Assembly: GCA_903827735.1 (NCBI GenBank)
Contig: CAIKJM010000639.1
Span: 1-14,297 of the forward strand
Reading direction: 5' to 3'
Length of the DNA: 14,297 nt
Source: an uncultured Rhodanobacter sp.
GTDB taxonomy: Bacteria > Pseudomonadota > Gammaproteobacteria > Xanthomonadales > Rhodanobacteraceae
Part shown: in pieces, positions 1 to 6,133 of the stretch
Position numbering within the stretch: the first letter of the stretch is position 1
How the letters are laid out: every line of letters begins with the position of its first letter
Translations under genes and position numbers: made by a program
The notes under the pieces: model-generated
What the model was told of the DNA's origin: nothing
Seen by the model: only the letters and a program-made list of their open reading frames with translations
Database searches by the model: none

Positions 1-2
1 AA

Positions 3-437
3 AAGCTGCGGCAGATCTTCGATCGTCAGAAAAAACTCGAGCGCGAGCTGGAGTCGCTGCGCAGCAAGTCGGCCGGTTCGGCCATCGCCGATCTTGCGGC
101 AACGGCGACGGACGTCGACGGCATCAAGGTAGTCGCTGCAAGGTTGCAAGGACTCGATGCGAAATCGCTGCGCGACGGTGTGGATCAGCTCAAGCAGCAG
201 CTCGGCGATTGCGTGGTGCTGCTGGCGGGCGCGGCGGATGGTCGCGTCTCGCTGATCGCCGGCGTGCATGGCAACGCGCTTGCGCGCATCAAGGCGGGCG
301 ATGTGGTCGCCCATATCGCGGCGCAGATCGGCGGCAAAGGCGGCGGCAGGCCGGACATGGCCCAGGGCGGTGGTGCGGACGCCCCCGAACTGGTTGCCTT
401 GCTGGCGGGGTTGCCAAAGTGGATTTCCAGCCGCTGA
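3..437 (+). CDS. alaS: Alanyl-tRNA synthetase, C-terminal end (partial)
   Basis: The first base of a complete codon is at position 3 and the frame runs to a TGA at 435-437, so this is the last 144 residues of a gene that begins left of the window. The visible part starts with a charged, probably coiled-coil helix (KKLERELESLRSK) and continues into the DHHA1/C-Ala domain. Its glycine-rich end GGKGGGRPDMAQGGG is a signature of alanyl-tRNA synthetase. The enzyme charges tRNA-Ala with alanine in the cytoplasm, and this C-terminal module contacts the tRNA elbow and supports multimer contacts. The catalytic and editing domains are outside the window. csrA follows 276 bp downstream on the same strand, a conserved order in gammaproteobacteria. 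The identification rests on the motif and the neighbour order and is firm. Confidence 0.96.
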   Translation, partial: KLRQIFDRQKKLERELESLRSKSAGSAIADLAATATDVDGIKVVAARLQGLDAKSLRDGVDQLKQQLGDCVVLLAGAADGRVSLIAGVHGNALARIKAGDVVAHIAAQIGGKGGGRPDMAQGGGADAPELVALLAGLPKWISSR

Positions 438-713
438 AAAGTGTTTGGAAAGGTTGCGCGGTGCCCCGTGTCATCGTTCAGACGCATTGCGCGGGGTACC
501 GGCGCTCGGCTAGTATCAGCCTAATGTGTACGCTACCAAAGCAGCGGTGGAGTCACCGGTCATGACAGCTAACTAACGGGTCAGGGCTGTGAACCGGGAA
601 GGCGGTAGGGCCTTCGATGGATCAATCGTCGAATTGTGGACAGGTGGAGGCTCAGGGGTGAGGCGCCCATCGGTCGACAGGCCCATGACACAAAAAATTA
701 TGGAGTAACAATC
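438..713 (+). promoter_or_regulatory. alaS-csrA intergenic region, csrA leader with GGA motifs
   Basis: This 276-bp stretch has no convincing gene. It contains six GGA triplets on the csrA-sense strand at 549-551, 597-599, 619-621, 638-640, 646-648 and 702-704; the last lies in the csrA Shine-Dalgarno sequence. A hairpin pairs GAAGGC (598-603) with GCCTTC (610-615) around the loop GGTAGG. A weak sigma-70-like pair, TTGCGC (487-492) and TAGTAT (511-516) with an 18-bp spacer, could start csrA transcription; it matches only 3/6 and 4/6 of the consensus and is low confidence. CsrA binds GGA in loops or single strands, so autogenous translational control is a reasonable inference. No terminator for alaS is visible, so read-through into csrA is possible. 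Confidence 0.45.
702..705 (+). promoter_or_regulatory. csrA Shine-Dalgarno (GGAG)
   Basis: GGAG followed by 8 nt and the csrA ATG. It fixes the start at 714 rather than an upstream in-frame codon. The site itself contains a GGA triplet, so CsrA bound here would block ribosome access. Confidence 0.75.
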
Positions 714-917
714 ATGTTGATTCTGACCCGCAGGGTCGGCGAAACCCTGATGATCGGCGACGAGGTGACCGTCACCGTTCTGGGCGTCAAGGGCAATCAG
801 GTGCGCATAGGCATCAATGCTCCGAAGACCGTCGCGGTGCACCGTGAAGAAATTTACCAGCGCATCAAGGGCGAAGGTGCCGAAGACGGCCCCAAGGATG
901 AGGCCGCCGAGCGCTGA
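714..917 (+). CDS. csrA: Carbon storage regulator CsrA (RsmA)
   Basis: A 67-residue protein matching the full length of the CsrA/RsmA family. CsrA is a dimeric RNA-binding protein that sits on GGA motifs in mRNA leaders and alters translation or stability; in this group it governs motility, biofilm and extracellular enzyme programmes. The family residues L4, R6, V42, R44 and E45 are visible, in MLILTRRVGE at the start and VAVHREEIYQ near residue 45. The acidic C-terminal tail after residue 52 is variable, as usual. The ATG at 714 is chosen over the longer open frame because GGAG at 702-705 lies 8 nt upstream and the protein then begins exactly like other CsrA proteins. It lies between alaS and tRNA-Ser. 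Its own leader has several GGA motifs, suggesting autoregulation. Confidence 0.97.
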   Translation: MLILTRRVGETLMIGDEVTVTVLGVKGNQVRIGINAPKTVAVHREEIYQRIKGEGAEDGPKDEAAER

Positions 918-921
918 TTGA

Positions 922-984
922 TCATCAAGCCTTTACCTTGATGACGTCGATCGGTATCCTTGCCGGCTCCACAGCGATGTGGAG
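922..984 (+). promoter_or_regulatory. Two hairpins between csrA and tRNA-Ser
   Basis: Hairpin 1 pairs TCATCAAG (922-929) with CTTGATGA (937-944), an 8-bp perfect stem with a 7-nt loop, 4 nt after the csrA stop. Hairpin 2 pairs CTCCACA (967-973) with TGTGGAG (978-984), closed by the GNRA tetraloop GCGA, 6 nt before the tRNA. Neither is followed by a T run, so they are not ordinary intrinsic terminators. A sigma-70-like pair, TTTACC (932-937) and TATCCT (955-960) with a 17-bp spacer, could start the tRNA near 967. The AT-rich AATTAT between hairpin 2 and the tRNA would suit RNase processing. Stems are seen directly; the roles are inferred. Confidence 0.5.
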
Positions 985-990
985 AATTAT

Positions 991-1083
991 GGAGAGATGC
1001 CCGAGTGGCCGAAGGGGCTCCCCTGCTAAGGGAGTATAGGGTCAAAAGCCTTATCGAGGGTTCGAATCCCTCTCTCTCCGCCA
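991..1083 (+). tRNA. tRNA-Ser (anticodon GCT)
   Basis: A class II tRNA with CCA encoded. The acceptor stem pairs GGAGAGA (991-997) with TCTCTCC (1073-1079), with discriminator G1080 and CCA at 1081-1083. The anticodon stem is CTCCC (1018-1022) with GGGAG (1030-1034) and the loop CTGCTAA, placing GCT at 1025-1027, which reads AGC/AGU serine codons. A long variable arm occupies about 1035-1055, as expected for tRNA-Ser. The T stem is GAGGG (1056-1060) with CCCTC (1068-1072) around TTCGAAT. It is followed 9 bp later by an intrinsic terminator. The 3' end of tRNA-Ser genes is a frequent integration site, but no integrase or duplicated tRNA end is seen here. Confidence 0.97.
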
Positions 1084-1092
1084 AACAGACGA

Positions 1093-1123
1093 CCCGCAGA
1101 GATTCTGTCTCTGCGGGTTTTTT
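1093..1123 (+). terminator. Intrinsic terminator after tRNA-Ser
   Basis: A perfect 10-bp stem, CCCGCAGAGA (1093-1102) with TCTCTGCGGG (1108-1117), a 5-nt loop, then six T residues (1118-1123). It ends the csrA/tRNA-Ser transcription unit. Confidence 0.95.
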
Positions 1124-1145
1124 GTGCGTGAGTTTGGCGTGCTGG

Positions 1146-1162
1146 GGTAAAGATATGCAAAG
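1146..1162 (+). repeat. Direct repeat copy 1 (GGTAAAGATATGCAAAG)
   Basis: Matches the copy at 1256-1272 at 16 of 17 positions (A versus C at position 10); the copies start 110 bp apart, in the same orientation, and their flanks differ. Function unknown. Confidence 0.7.
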
Positions 1163-1255
1163 ACCTGACTAGGATTGAAAGGGTGTCCGGTCGAGGCGGG
1201 CGCTTCTAAAAATTGTTTCCCTGCTGTGTCAGAGCTCTCGAATTCGCGTTGGCCA

Positions 1256-1272
1256 GGTAAAGATCTGCAAAG
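1256..1272 (+). repeat. Direct repeat copy 2 (GGTAAAGATCTGCAAAG)
   Basis: Second copy of the 17-bp element, with the single change A to C. It lies in non-coding DNA between the tRNA-Ser terminator and the LuxR gene. Confidence 0.7.
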
Positions 1273-1507
1273 TTTTGTCGACCGCGTGGCCTTCGATTTC
1301 GGCGTTAGCCGATGGCACGTGAGCATGGTGGAATGTCGCGCACGATGGGTTGTTTCATGTCGCTTGGCTATCAGAGAGCTTTCGTGTCGTCACCTGTCAT
1401 TTCTTGCAGTGGTTGCGACCCAGCTTTTCACTTCTAATCGGCGCACCGGCGGTCGTGGGGAAGTGGCCAAGGATTTGACAGGAAGTCACCGGTACAAACT
1501 GCTCAGT

Positions 1508-1542
1508 TACCCGGCCGTTTGCACGTCGGCCGGGTATTTTTT
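1508..1542 (+). terminator. Orphan intrinsic terminator
   Basis: A perfect 10-bp stem, TACCCGGCCG (1508-1517) with CGGCCGGGTA (1527-1536), a 9-nt loop, and six T residues (1537-1542). The T run is on the plus strand only. No coding sequence reads into it, and the strong terminator at 1093-1123 isolates it from the tRNA unit, so it may end a small RNA or be a remnant of a lost gene. Confidence 0.9.
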
Positions 1543-1801
1543 GAAAGTATGCACCGACTAAAGCGCGAGTCCTGCCCGGACCATCGCCGCGCGGTCGATG
1601 TTTGTCGCTATGCGGCGCAACCTGCATCTCGCCCGTCGGCGGCCCTGGCGAAAGGGAAATGCTGGATGGTGTCTTGCTCCTTTTCGCAGTAGCCTCGCCC
1701 TAGCGTCTCGAAGCCTGGGCGAGAAAGCCTATCGATACGCGGTATACATCGTCGTCTCGGCTGATTAGGCGGCAATCGAGAGATTGCACACGTGGGGATC
1801 A

Positions 1802-2518
1802 ATGGCAAAAGCGTGGCGGGAAGATTGCCTGGATCGCCTGTCGTCTCAGGCGTCCTCGACGGGAATATTGCGGGAGCTCGCCTTGATCGTCGATCGCCTG
1901 GGCTTTGAGTATTGCTCGTACGTGCTGCGGGTTCCTATGCCCATCACCAGCCCTTCGGTGACGTGGTCGAGCACATATCCAAGCCAGTGGCTGGACCATT
2001 ATTTCGCCCACAATTATCTGGATACCGATCCGCTGATCAAGCAAGCCGCTCGTGAACTGGTGCCCGTCGTCTGGGCCAGCGCAGAGTCAGACGGCAGTCA
2101 GCCTGAATTCTGGGAGGAGGCCATGGCTCACGGTGTCCAGCACGGATGGGCACTTGCAACGCACGGCAAACACATGACCACAGGCATGCTGTCTCTTGCC
2201 CGCGGCCACGAAAAAATCACTGCGCTGGAGCTTTCCGAAAAAGAGCCGCAGCTGGTTTGGCTATCACAGGTGACGCACGGTCTACTCGGTACAACCGAGA
2301 CAAAACAGGCACGCGCCGGTGTCGACCACCACCTCTCGCTCCGCGAAATCGAGGTGCTGCGGTGGAGCGCGGAAGGAAAAACTGCCGATGAGATCGGCAC
2401 GATTCTGTGGATATCCACACGTACGGTGACTTTTCATATCACCAGCACGTTGACCAAACTCGGCGCGACGAACAAGACGCAGGCCGTCACGAAGGCGTTT
2501 CTATTCGGCCTCCTTTGA
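1802..2518 (+). CDS. LuxR-family regulator with autoinducer-binding domain (solo)
   Basis: A 238-residue regulator with an N-terminal autoinducer-binding domain (about residues 15-165) and a C-terminal LuxR helix-turn-helix (about 177-235, containing REIEVLRWSAEGKTADEIG). The ligand-pocket residues known from TraR are present with the same spacing: W63, Y67, D76-P77 and W91, followed by the G-x3-G pair at G111 and G115. It probably binds an acyl-homoserine lactone or a related signal in the cytoplasm and then DNA. No luxI synthase is in the window, so it is a LuxR solo as far as can be seen. The ATG at 1802 is preceded by GGGGA, though at only 3 nt; a TTG at 1784 would add six residues. It converges on the MFS gene. 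No clear lux box is seen upstream. Confidence 0.9.
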   Translation: MAKAWREDCLDRLSSQASSTGILRELALIVDRLGFEYCSYVLRVPMPITSPSVTWSSTYPSQWLDHYFAHNYLDTDPLIKQAARELVPVVWASAESDGSQPEFWEEAMAHGVQHGWALATHGKHMTTGMLSLARGHEKITALELSEKEPQLVWLSQVTHGLLGTTETKQARAGVDHHLSLREIEVLRWSAEGKTADEIGTILWISTRTVTFHITSTLTKLGATNKTQAVTKAFLFGLL

Positions 2519-2635
2519 GCGCGTGCATACGACGCGGCAGGACGACGAGGCGTTGTGCGCATCGGTGTCGTGCTCAATTCATGCCTTGGCGCGCTCGAAC
2601 GGCGTTCGCAGAAATCGCTCAGTCCAAACTTGGAG
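2519..2635. other. Convergent gap between luxR-type gene and MFS gene
   Basis: A 117-bp gap between two convergent genes. Only weak pairings are seen (for example CGAA/TTCG near 2597-2609), with no T run, so no terminator can be assigned. Confidence 0.5.
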
Positions 2636-3874
2636 TCAGGTTGCTGGAGCAGCAGGTATCCCACACGCAGGCTTGAGCAGTCTCGCGAACCCAAGCCATA
2701 ACGTCAGCGAGCACAGCGCGATGGCGCCAAGCAGCAGAAACGCCGAGCGGTAGCCGAACAGCTCGGCGATGAAACCGCCCAGCGCGGGACTGAGCGCGGC
2801 GCCGAGCCCCTGCACCGTCATCACCGCACCTTGGCCCACATTGACGTGGCCGCTGCCTTTGAGCAGTCGCGCGACCAGCGCAGGCACTGCGACGCTTTGC
2901 AGGCCGGCGCCGATGCCGTCCAGCGCTTGCACGGGCCAGACGCCCCAGCTCTTGATCACGAGAGCCGCAATGAGTCCCCGCAAGGGCAGTGCGAGAAAGG
3001 TGATAAGGATCACCCACCAGTGGCCGCGCGTGCGCATCAGGCGAATGGCCACCATCGAGGTCAAAACCATCACCAGCTGCGCGACCACAATAGTTTTTGC
3101 CGTAAAAATGGCTGGATTGCCTTGATGTGCCGCGACGACAGCCAAGCCGTAAAGCGGCAGCATGGCGGCGTTGCCGAGATGGAAAAAGGCCAGCGCACCG
3201 GCAAGAATCAGCAGCGGGCGATTGGTGAAAAGCACGCGCAGGCCCGACACGTGTTCTTCGCCGTCGTCATCGCTTTCCAGGCCCCGCGCGTAGCGATCGT
3301 TGATCGATTTTCGCGGAATCAGCAGGACGCTGACGATGGCCAGTACGGCGAACAGTCCGGCCAGGAAAAACACTGCACCAAAGCCGAACTTCCAGCCCAG
3401 GAAGCCTGAGAGGCTGGCACCGATCACATTGCCCGCATGGTTGGCCACCTGGTTACGCCCGAACTGCCGGTCGAAGCCGCCCTGGCGCACCATGCCCAGC
3501 GTGATGCCCGCCAGCGCCGGGCCTAGCGCGGCGCCGGCCACGGCTGTGGCGATCTGTGAGGCGGCTACCATGCCGTACGAGGGCGACACCCAAAGCAGCG
3601 CCGATGCCAATACGGTGAAAATGCTGCCGATGACTACGAGTGCACGTTTACTGCGCGTAGCGTCGACCAGCGCGCCAGCCGGCCCCGTCGCGAGCATGCC
3701 GGCAATACCGCCGATGGTCATGACCGAGCCAATAGCGCCGGTCCCCCAGCCGCGACCTTGTAAAAAGACGCCGAGAAAAGGGCCAATGCCGGCCTGCACA
3801 TCCGCCATGAAAAAATTGAGCGACTCCAGCGCGCGCCGGCCGGGAACCTTCGAGGGTGACGGCGCGCTCACCAC
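2636..3874 (-). CDS. Major facilitator superfamily transporter
   Basis: A 412-residue (GTG at 3874) or 411-residue (GTG at 3871) inner membrane protein with about 12 hydrophobic segments, the normal size for the major facilitator superfamily. A motif A-like loop, GALVDATRSKR, follows the second helix around residues 67-77. A hydrophilic, acidic central loop (around ESDDDGEEH, near residue 210) separates the two six-helix halves. The substrate cannot be told from sequence. The stop of the upstream metallophosphoesterase overlaps the start in GTGGTGA, giving a 4-bp overlap if the GTG at 3871 is used, which indicates translational coupling. No good Shine-Dalgarno sequence is seen upstream, consistent with coupling. 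The gene ends convergently with the LuxR-type gene. Confidence 0.9.
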   Translation of the reverse strand: MVSAPSPSKVPGRRALESLNFFMADVQAGIGPFLGVFLQGRGWGTGAIGSVMTIGGIAGMLATGPAGALVDATRSKRALVVIGSIFTVLASALLWVSPSYGMVAASQIATAVAGAALGPALAGITLGMVRQGGFDRQFGRNQVANHAGNVIGASLSGFLGWKFGFGAVFFLAGLFAVLAIVSVLLIPRKSINDRYARGLESDDDGEEHVSGLRVLFTNRPLLILAGALAFFHLGNAAMLPLYGLAVVAAHQGNPAIFTAKTIVVAQLVMVLTSMVAIRLMRTRGHWWVILITFLALPLRGLIAALVIKSWGVWPVQALDGIGAGLQSVAVPALVARLLKGSGHVNVGQGAVMTVQGLGAALSPALGGFIAELFGYRSAFLLLGAIALCSLTLWLGFARLLKPACGIPAAPAT

Positions 3875-5001
3875 TTGCGGCCGTATTTATTAGGCCCCAG
3901 CTGAGAGCCGAGAATGCCGTGCTCGCGCCAAACATCAACGGCGTGTGCGTCGGTGCCGGGCAGCGCCTGGGATCGCTCCATGGCGGCAGGTGCGGCTCGG
4001 AGCGTAAGTACATCGATGCGATCTTCGTCGCTGCCGCCGTCACCGCTCTGCGCACGCACGATGACGCTGTAAGCATCCGGCGTTTTAGGCGCGGGCAATT
4101 CGGCAAACCATACGCCGGTTTCGTCGTCGGTCGGACGCATCGGCTCAGGCTGGCCGCCGTTGACGCTGACCGTGGCGGCGCGAACGTCGTCGCCGAAAAT
4201 TTTCGCGCGCACGACGAGCACATCGGTCGGTATCTGCTGCGGCGACGTGGCGTCGGTGACCAGACGGCGATCCGTGGGGCTGGTGATTAATACGAAAGGC
4301 CACGGCGAGCCCAGCGCCTTGAAACGCCAGCTGACCGAGGATCCGTCGACAGCAGCGATGGAAAACCCGGCTTCCCCATTGCCTTCTTCGACCTGCGCCA
4401 TGGAGCGCGTTGAGGCGTAGATCACCGATCCGTCGTTAAGCAGCTCGTTGTAATGCGTATGCCCGGTATCGACCATGGCAACATGCGCTTTGGCGAATAG
4501 ACGTCCGATCCGCTCGCCGTGTTCGTGCAGATCACCGGGATACGCGTGCATGAAAACAACCGGCCGGTGCGCAGCGGTGGACGGTTTTTCCAGCTGCTGT
4601 TCCAGCCAGCGTAGCTGCGTTTCGCCGAGGCGAAAATCCGGCCCGCCTGATCCGGGCGAAACGATATCCAGAAACACGCAAGATCGCCCGTCGATCGTTA
4701 CTACCTTCGGCAGCGGCTGGGCGCCATGCATGCGATAGAAAGCGTTCAACGTACCCGGTTCGAAATCGTGATCGCCCGGTATGGCGTGTACCGGCAGATG
4801 AATCTCGCCGAGCGCGTCGTCAATGCGTCGATACTGTTCCAGCTTGCCGTTGTTGGCGTTGTCGCCCGGCAGGAAAACGAAATCCACGGTATCGGCGAGA
4901 TAGCGATTAGCTTCGGCGACCAGCGCCTTGAGCCGTGGAATGCTCAGATAGTCATCCTCGTGGCTGACATGAAGATCGCCGCAGTGCACCCAGGTCAGCA
5001 T
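3868..5001 (-). CDS. Metallophosphoesterase with C-terminal beta-sandwich-like region
   Basis: A 377-residue calcineurin-like phosphoesterase. All metal-site motifs are visible: D9-L-H11, G46-D47-N48, G76-D77-H78-D79, H152 (FMHAYPGD) and G180-H-T-H183. These bind two metal ions and hydrolyse a phosphomono- or diester; the substrate is unknown. After about residue 240 comes a region with alternating beta-type sequence, probably an Ig-like fold, then a short conserved-looking tail (GILGSQLGPNKYGRKW). There is no signal peptide, so a cytoplasmic location is likely even though Ig-like attachments are more common outside the cytoplasm. The ATG at 5001 has GGAG (5010-5013) 8 nt upstream. It leads directly into the MFS gene, with overlapping stop and start. 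Confidence 0.9.
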   Translation of the reverse strand: MLTWVHCGDLHVSHEDDYLSIPRLKALVAEANRYLADTVDFVFLPGDNANNGKLEQYRRIDDALGEIHLPVHAIPGDHDFEPGTLNAFYRMHGAQPLPKVVTIDGRSCVFLDIVSPGSGGPDFRLGETQLRWLEQQLEKPSTAAHRPVVFMHAYPGDLHEHGERIGRLFAKAHVAMVDTGHTHYNELLNDGSVIYASTRSMAQVEEGNGEAGFSIAAVDGSSVSWRFKALGSPWPFVLITSPTDRRLVTDATSPQQIPTDVLVVRAKIFGDDVRAATVSVNGGQPEPMRPTDDETGVWFAELPAPKTPDAYSVIVRAQSGDGGSDEDRIDVLTLRAAPAAMERSQALPGTDAHAVDVWREHGILGSQLGPNKYGRKW

Positions 5002-5138
5002 GATCGGTACTCCGCCTCGGTACTCAGCGCGAAGCGCGCGGGCCGTTTAGATGCGCCGTCAGTGCGATGGGAGACCGGTTCCATCGCCGCTTTTGTGCCG
5101 CCGAAGTACGTAACCAGATTTGAGTCATTCACTATCAC
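4995..5138 (-). CDS. Possible 47-residue small protein upstream of metallophosphoesterase
   Basis: An open frame too short for usual gene lists: GTG at 5138-5136, stop TGA at 4997-4995. It begins MIVNDSNLVTYFGGTK and ends FALSTEAEYRSC. AAGGGA lies 7 nt upstream of the GTG, a usable ribosome site. The stop overlaps the metallophosphoesterase start by 7 nt, as in a translationally coupled pair, and the GGAG of that gene lies inside this frame. It is hydrophilic with no membrane segment or recognised domain. Third-position GC is only about 65 percent by eye, less than a strongly coding frame here would show, so it may be chance. If real it probably belongs to the phosphoesterase-MFS operon. Confidence 0.35.
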   Translation of the reverse strand: MIVNDSNLVTYFGGTKAAMEPVSHRTDGASKRPARFALSTEAEYRSC

Positions 5139-5261
5139 GGTGTTTTCCCTTGCATGGAACCCTGATACGAAATGCCGGCGAATATCTCGCTGACGATGCT
5201 GCTACGGCGTCTTTCCACTGCGTCCAGGCCAAAACGGCGCACCCCGGTTTATCGCGGATCC

Positions 5262-5894
5262 TCAGTGCGGCGCGTGGTGCTTTGGCGGATGAGCTTTCAC
5301 TGGTTTCTTTTCATCGTGCTTGAGCGGCTTTGGGGGCTTAGTGATGTCGGTCAGAGAGGTTTCGCTCTTACCCATCGCCTTGGCGTCGATGACGCTACCG
5401 TACTTGGTGACAAGCTCGTGACCTCGTACGGCAAGCGACGCGCCCACTGTCAGAATCTTGGCGAACGACTCAGCACCGTGTGGCGGAAAACGCACGAGGG
5501 CACCGTCCTCCAGGAGCGCTCCGTGTACGTTACCTTTAGGACCGTGCAGCAGTCGGCTAACTACGCCGCAGCGTGTTGTAGCCTCGCCACGCTCGACGGG
5601 ACTCTTCGGTTTTTCGTGCTTCGGGCCCGGACCGTCATCGACAATGCGTTTACCCCTTGCCGGATCGATGGCTACTGCGACGATTAGATCGCTCGCACGC
5701 GTTTTGACACCGTGCACCGTCAGCTTGTCGCCGGGCGACAGCGCCTTGAGCAGCTTCTCGGAAAGATGGGGCGGGCTATGAATCTCGGTGCCATCATCCA
5801 ACAACAGGCCGTCGACGTCGGCCTTGGGGTTGAGCAAAAACCGGTCAAGCGTGCCGATCGTTTTCGGCAGGTAATCAGGATCGAGCAGGTGCAT
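5262..5894 (-). CDS. Duplicated OB-fold-like hypothetical protein
   Basis: A 210-residue protein built of two related halves. Repeat 1 is about residues 14-81 (GTLDRFLLNPKADVDGLLLDDG) and repeat 2 about 110-176; both follow the pattern G-x2-x-R-x-L-x3-P-K-x2-V-x-G-x-L-L-x-D-G, then a S/F-PPH turn and a late V-x-G strand. This alternation of short beta strands suggests an OB-like fold. A charged linker joins them, and the tail after residue 185 is rich in Lys, Pro and His. No signal peptide or catalytic motif is seen; the function is unknown. The ATG at 5894 is chosen because GGAG (5903-5906) lies 8 nt upstream; an open frame extends 54 codons further, but that part does not resemble the protein. 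It is on the same strand as the phosphoesterase, 123 bp from the possible small ORF. Confidence 0.82.
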   Translation of the reverse strand: MHLLDPDYLPKTIGTLDRFLLNPKADVDGLLLDDGTEIHSPPHLSEKLLKALSPGDKLTVHGVKTRASDLIVAVAIDPARGKRIVDDGPGPKHEKPKSPVERGEATTRCGVVSRLLHGPKGNVHGALLEDGALVRFPPHGAESFAKILTVGASLAVRGHELVTKYGSVIDAKAMGKSETSLTDITKPPKPLKHDEKKPVKAHPPKHHAPH

Positions 5895-5902
5895 GGGACA
5901 GA

Positions 5903-5906
5903 CTCC
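5903..5906 (-). promoter_or_regulatory. Shine-Dalgarno deciding the OB-like protein start
   Basis: GGAG on the minus strand, 8 nt before the ATG at 5894. It supports the 210-residue form over the longer open frame reaching 6056. Confidence 0.65.
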
Positions 5907-6133
5907 GCTGGGACAGTGGGAACCGCATTGGGAGGCGACTGACGAATGTTTGTGAAAACGATCGCCAACCGCCGCCTCTTTTAATGCGGCCACTATGACC
6001 TTCAAATTCGCAGAAATTGTGCAGGGACTGTGTGTGACGAGAACGTCGCACCACATTTATCGGCCGGCAAGGTCATGCGCCTTGGAGCATGTGCTCATCA
6101 GGGGCTACCAATGCAGGCCGCACGCGTCCTGCT
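5907..6133 (-). other. Intergenic region upstream of the OB-like gene
   Basis: About 230 bp between two minus-strand genes. A weak sigma-70-like pair, TTGAAG (6005-6000) and TAAAAG (5983-5978) with a 16-bp spacer, could serve the OB-like gene. A 12-bp palindrome GAGCATGTGCTC lies at 6085-6096. No intrinsic terminator for the hydrolase gene ending at 6134 is visible. Confidence 0.3.

Larger units (their letters stand above)
1124..1801. other. 678-bp region without a convincing gene
   Basis: No open frame here has a plausible start, ribosome site and protein character. The frame at 1175-1561 gives a composition rich in Cys, Arg and Ser with no domain I recognise. The base composition looks poorer in GC than the neighbouring genes. 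Contents worth noting: the imperfect 17-bp direct repeat at 1146-1162 and 1256-1272, the intrinsic terminator at 1508-1542, a 7-bp inverted repeat CTCGCCC (1694-1700)/GGGCGAG (1717-1723), and a small palindrome ATAC-GCG-GTAT (1735-1745) about 60 bp upstream of the LuxR gene. The position directly after a tRNA gene would suit a decayed island end, but no mobile-element gene is visible. Confidence 0.6.

Noticed and set aside
674..701. TCGACA-N16-AATTAT as a csrA promoter
   Set aside because: Transcription would begin after the csrA Shine-Dalgarno sequence at 702-705, leaving no ribosome site on the mRNA.
854..1326. Minus-strand open frames with the motif REGFEPSIR or RERDSNPR over the tRNA
   Set aside because: These are the well-known spurious frames antisense to tRNA-Ser; the tRNA structure explains the sequence.
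1475..1503. Perfect TTGACA at 1475-1480 as a small-RNA promoter
   Set aside because: No -10 element at 16-18 bp, and transcription would begin inside the terminator stem.
1175..1561. 128-codon plus-strand frame
   Set aside because: No ribosome site, odd composition rich in Cys and Arg, no recognisable domain, and it runs through the terminator stem at 1508-1542.
1694..1723. CTCGCCC/GGGCGAG inverted repeat as a lux box or terminator
   Set aside because: The 16-bp spacer and sequence do not match a lux box, and no T run follows on either strand.
991..1801. Genomic island or prophage attached to tRNA-Ser
   Set aside because: No integrase, no duplicated tRNA 3' end and no mobile genes in the window; only the lower GC look and the repeats hint at it.
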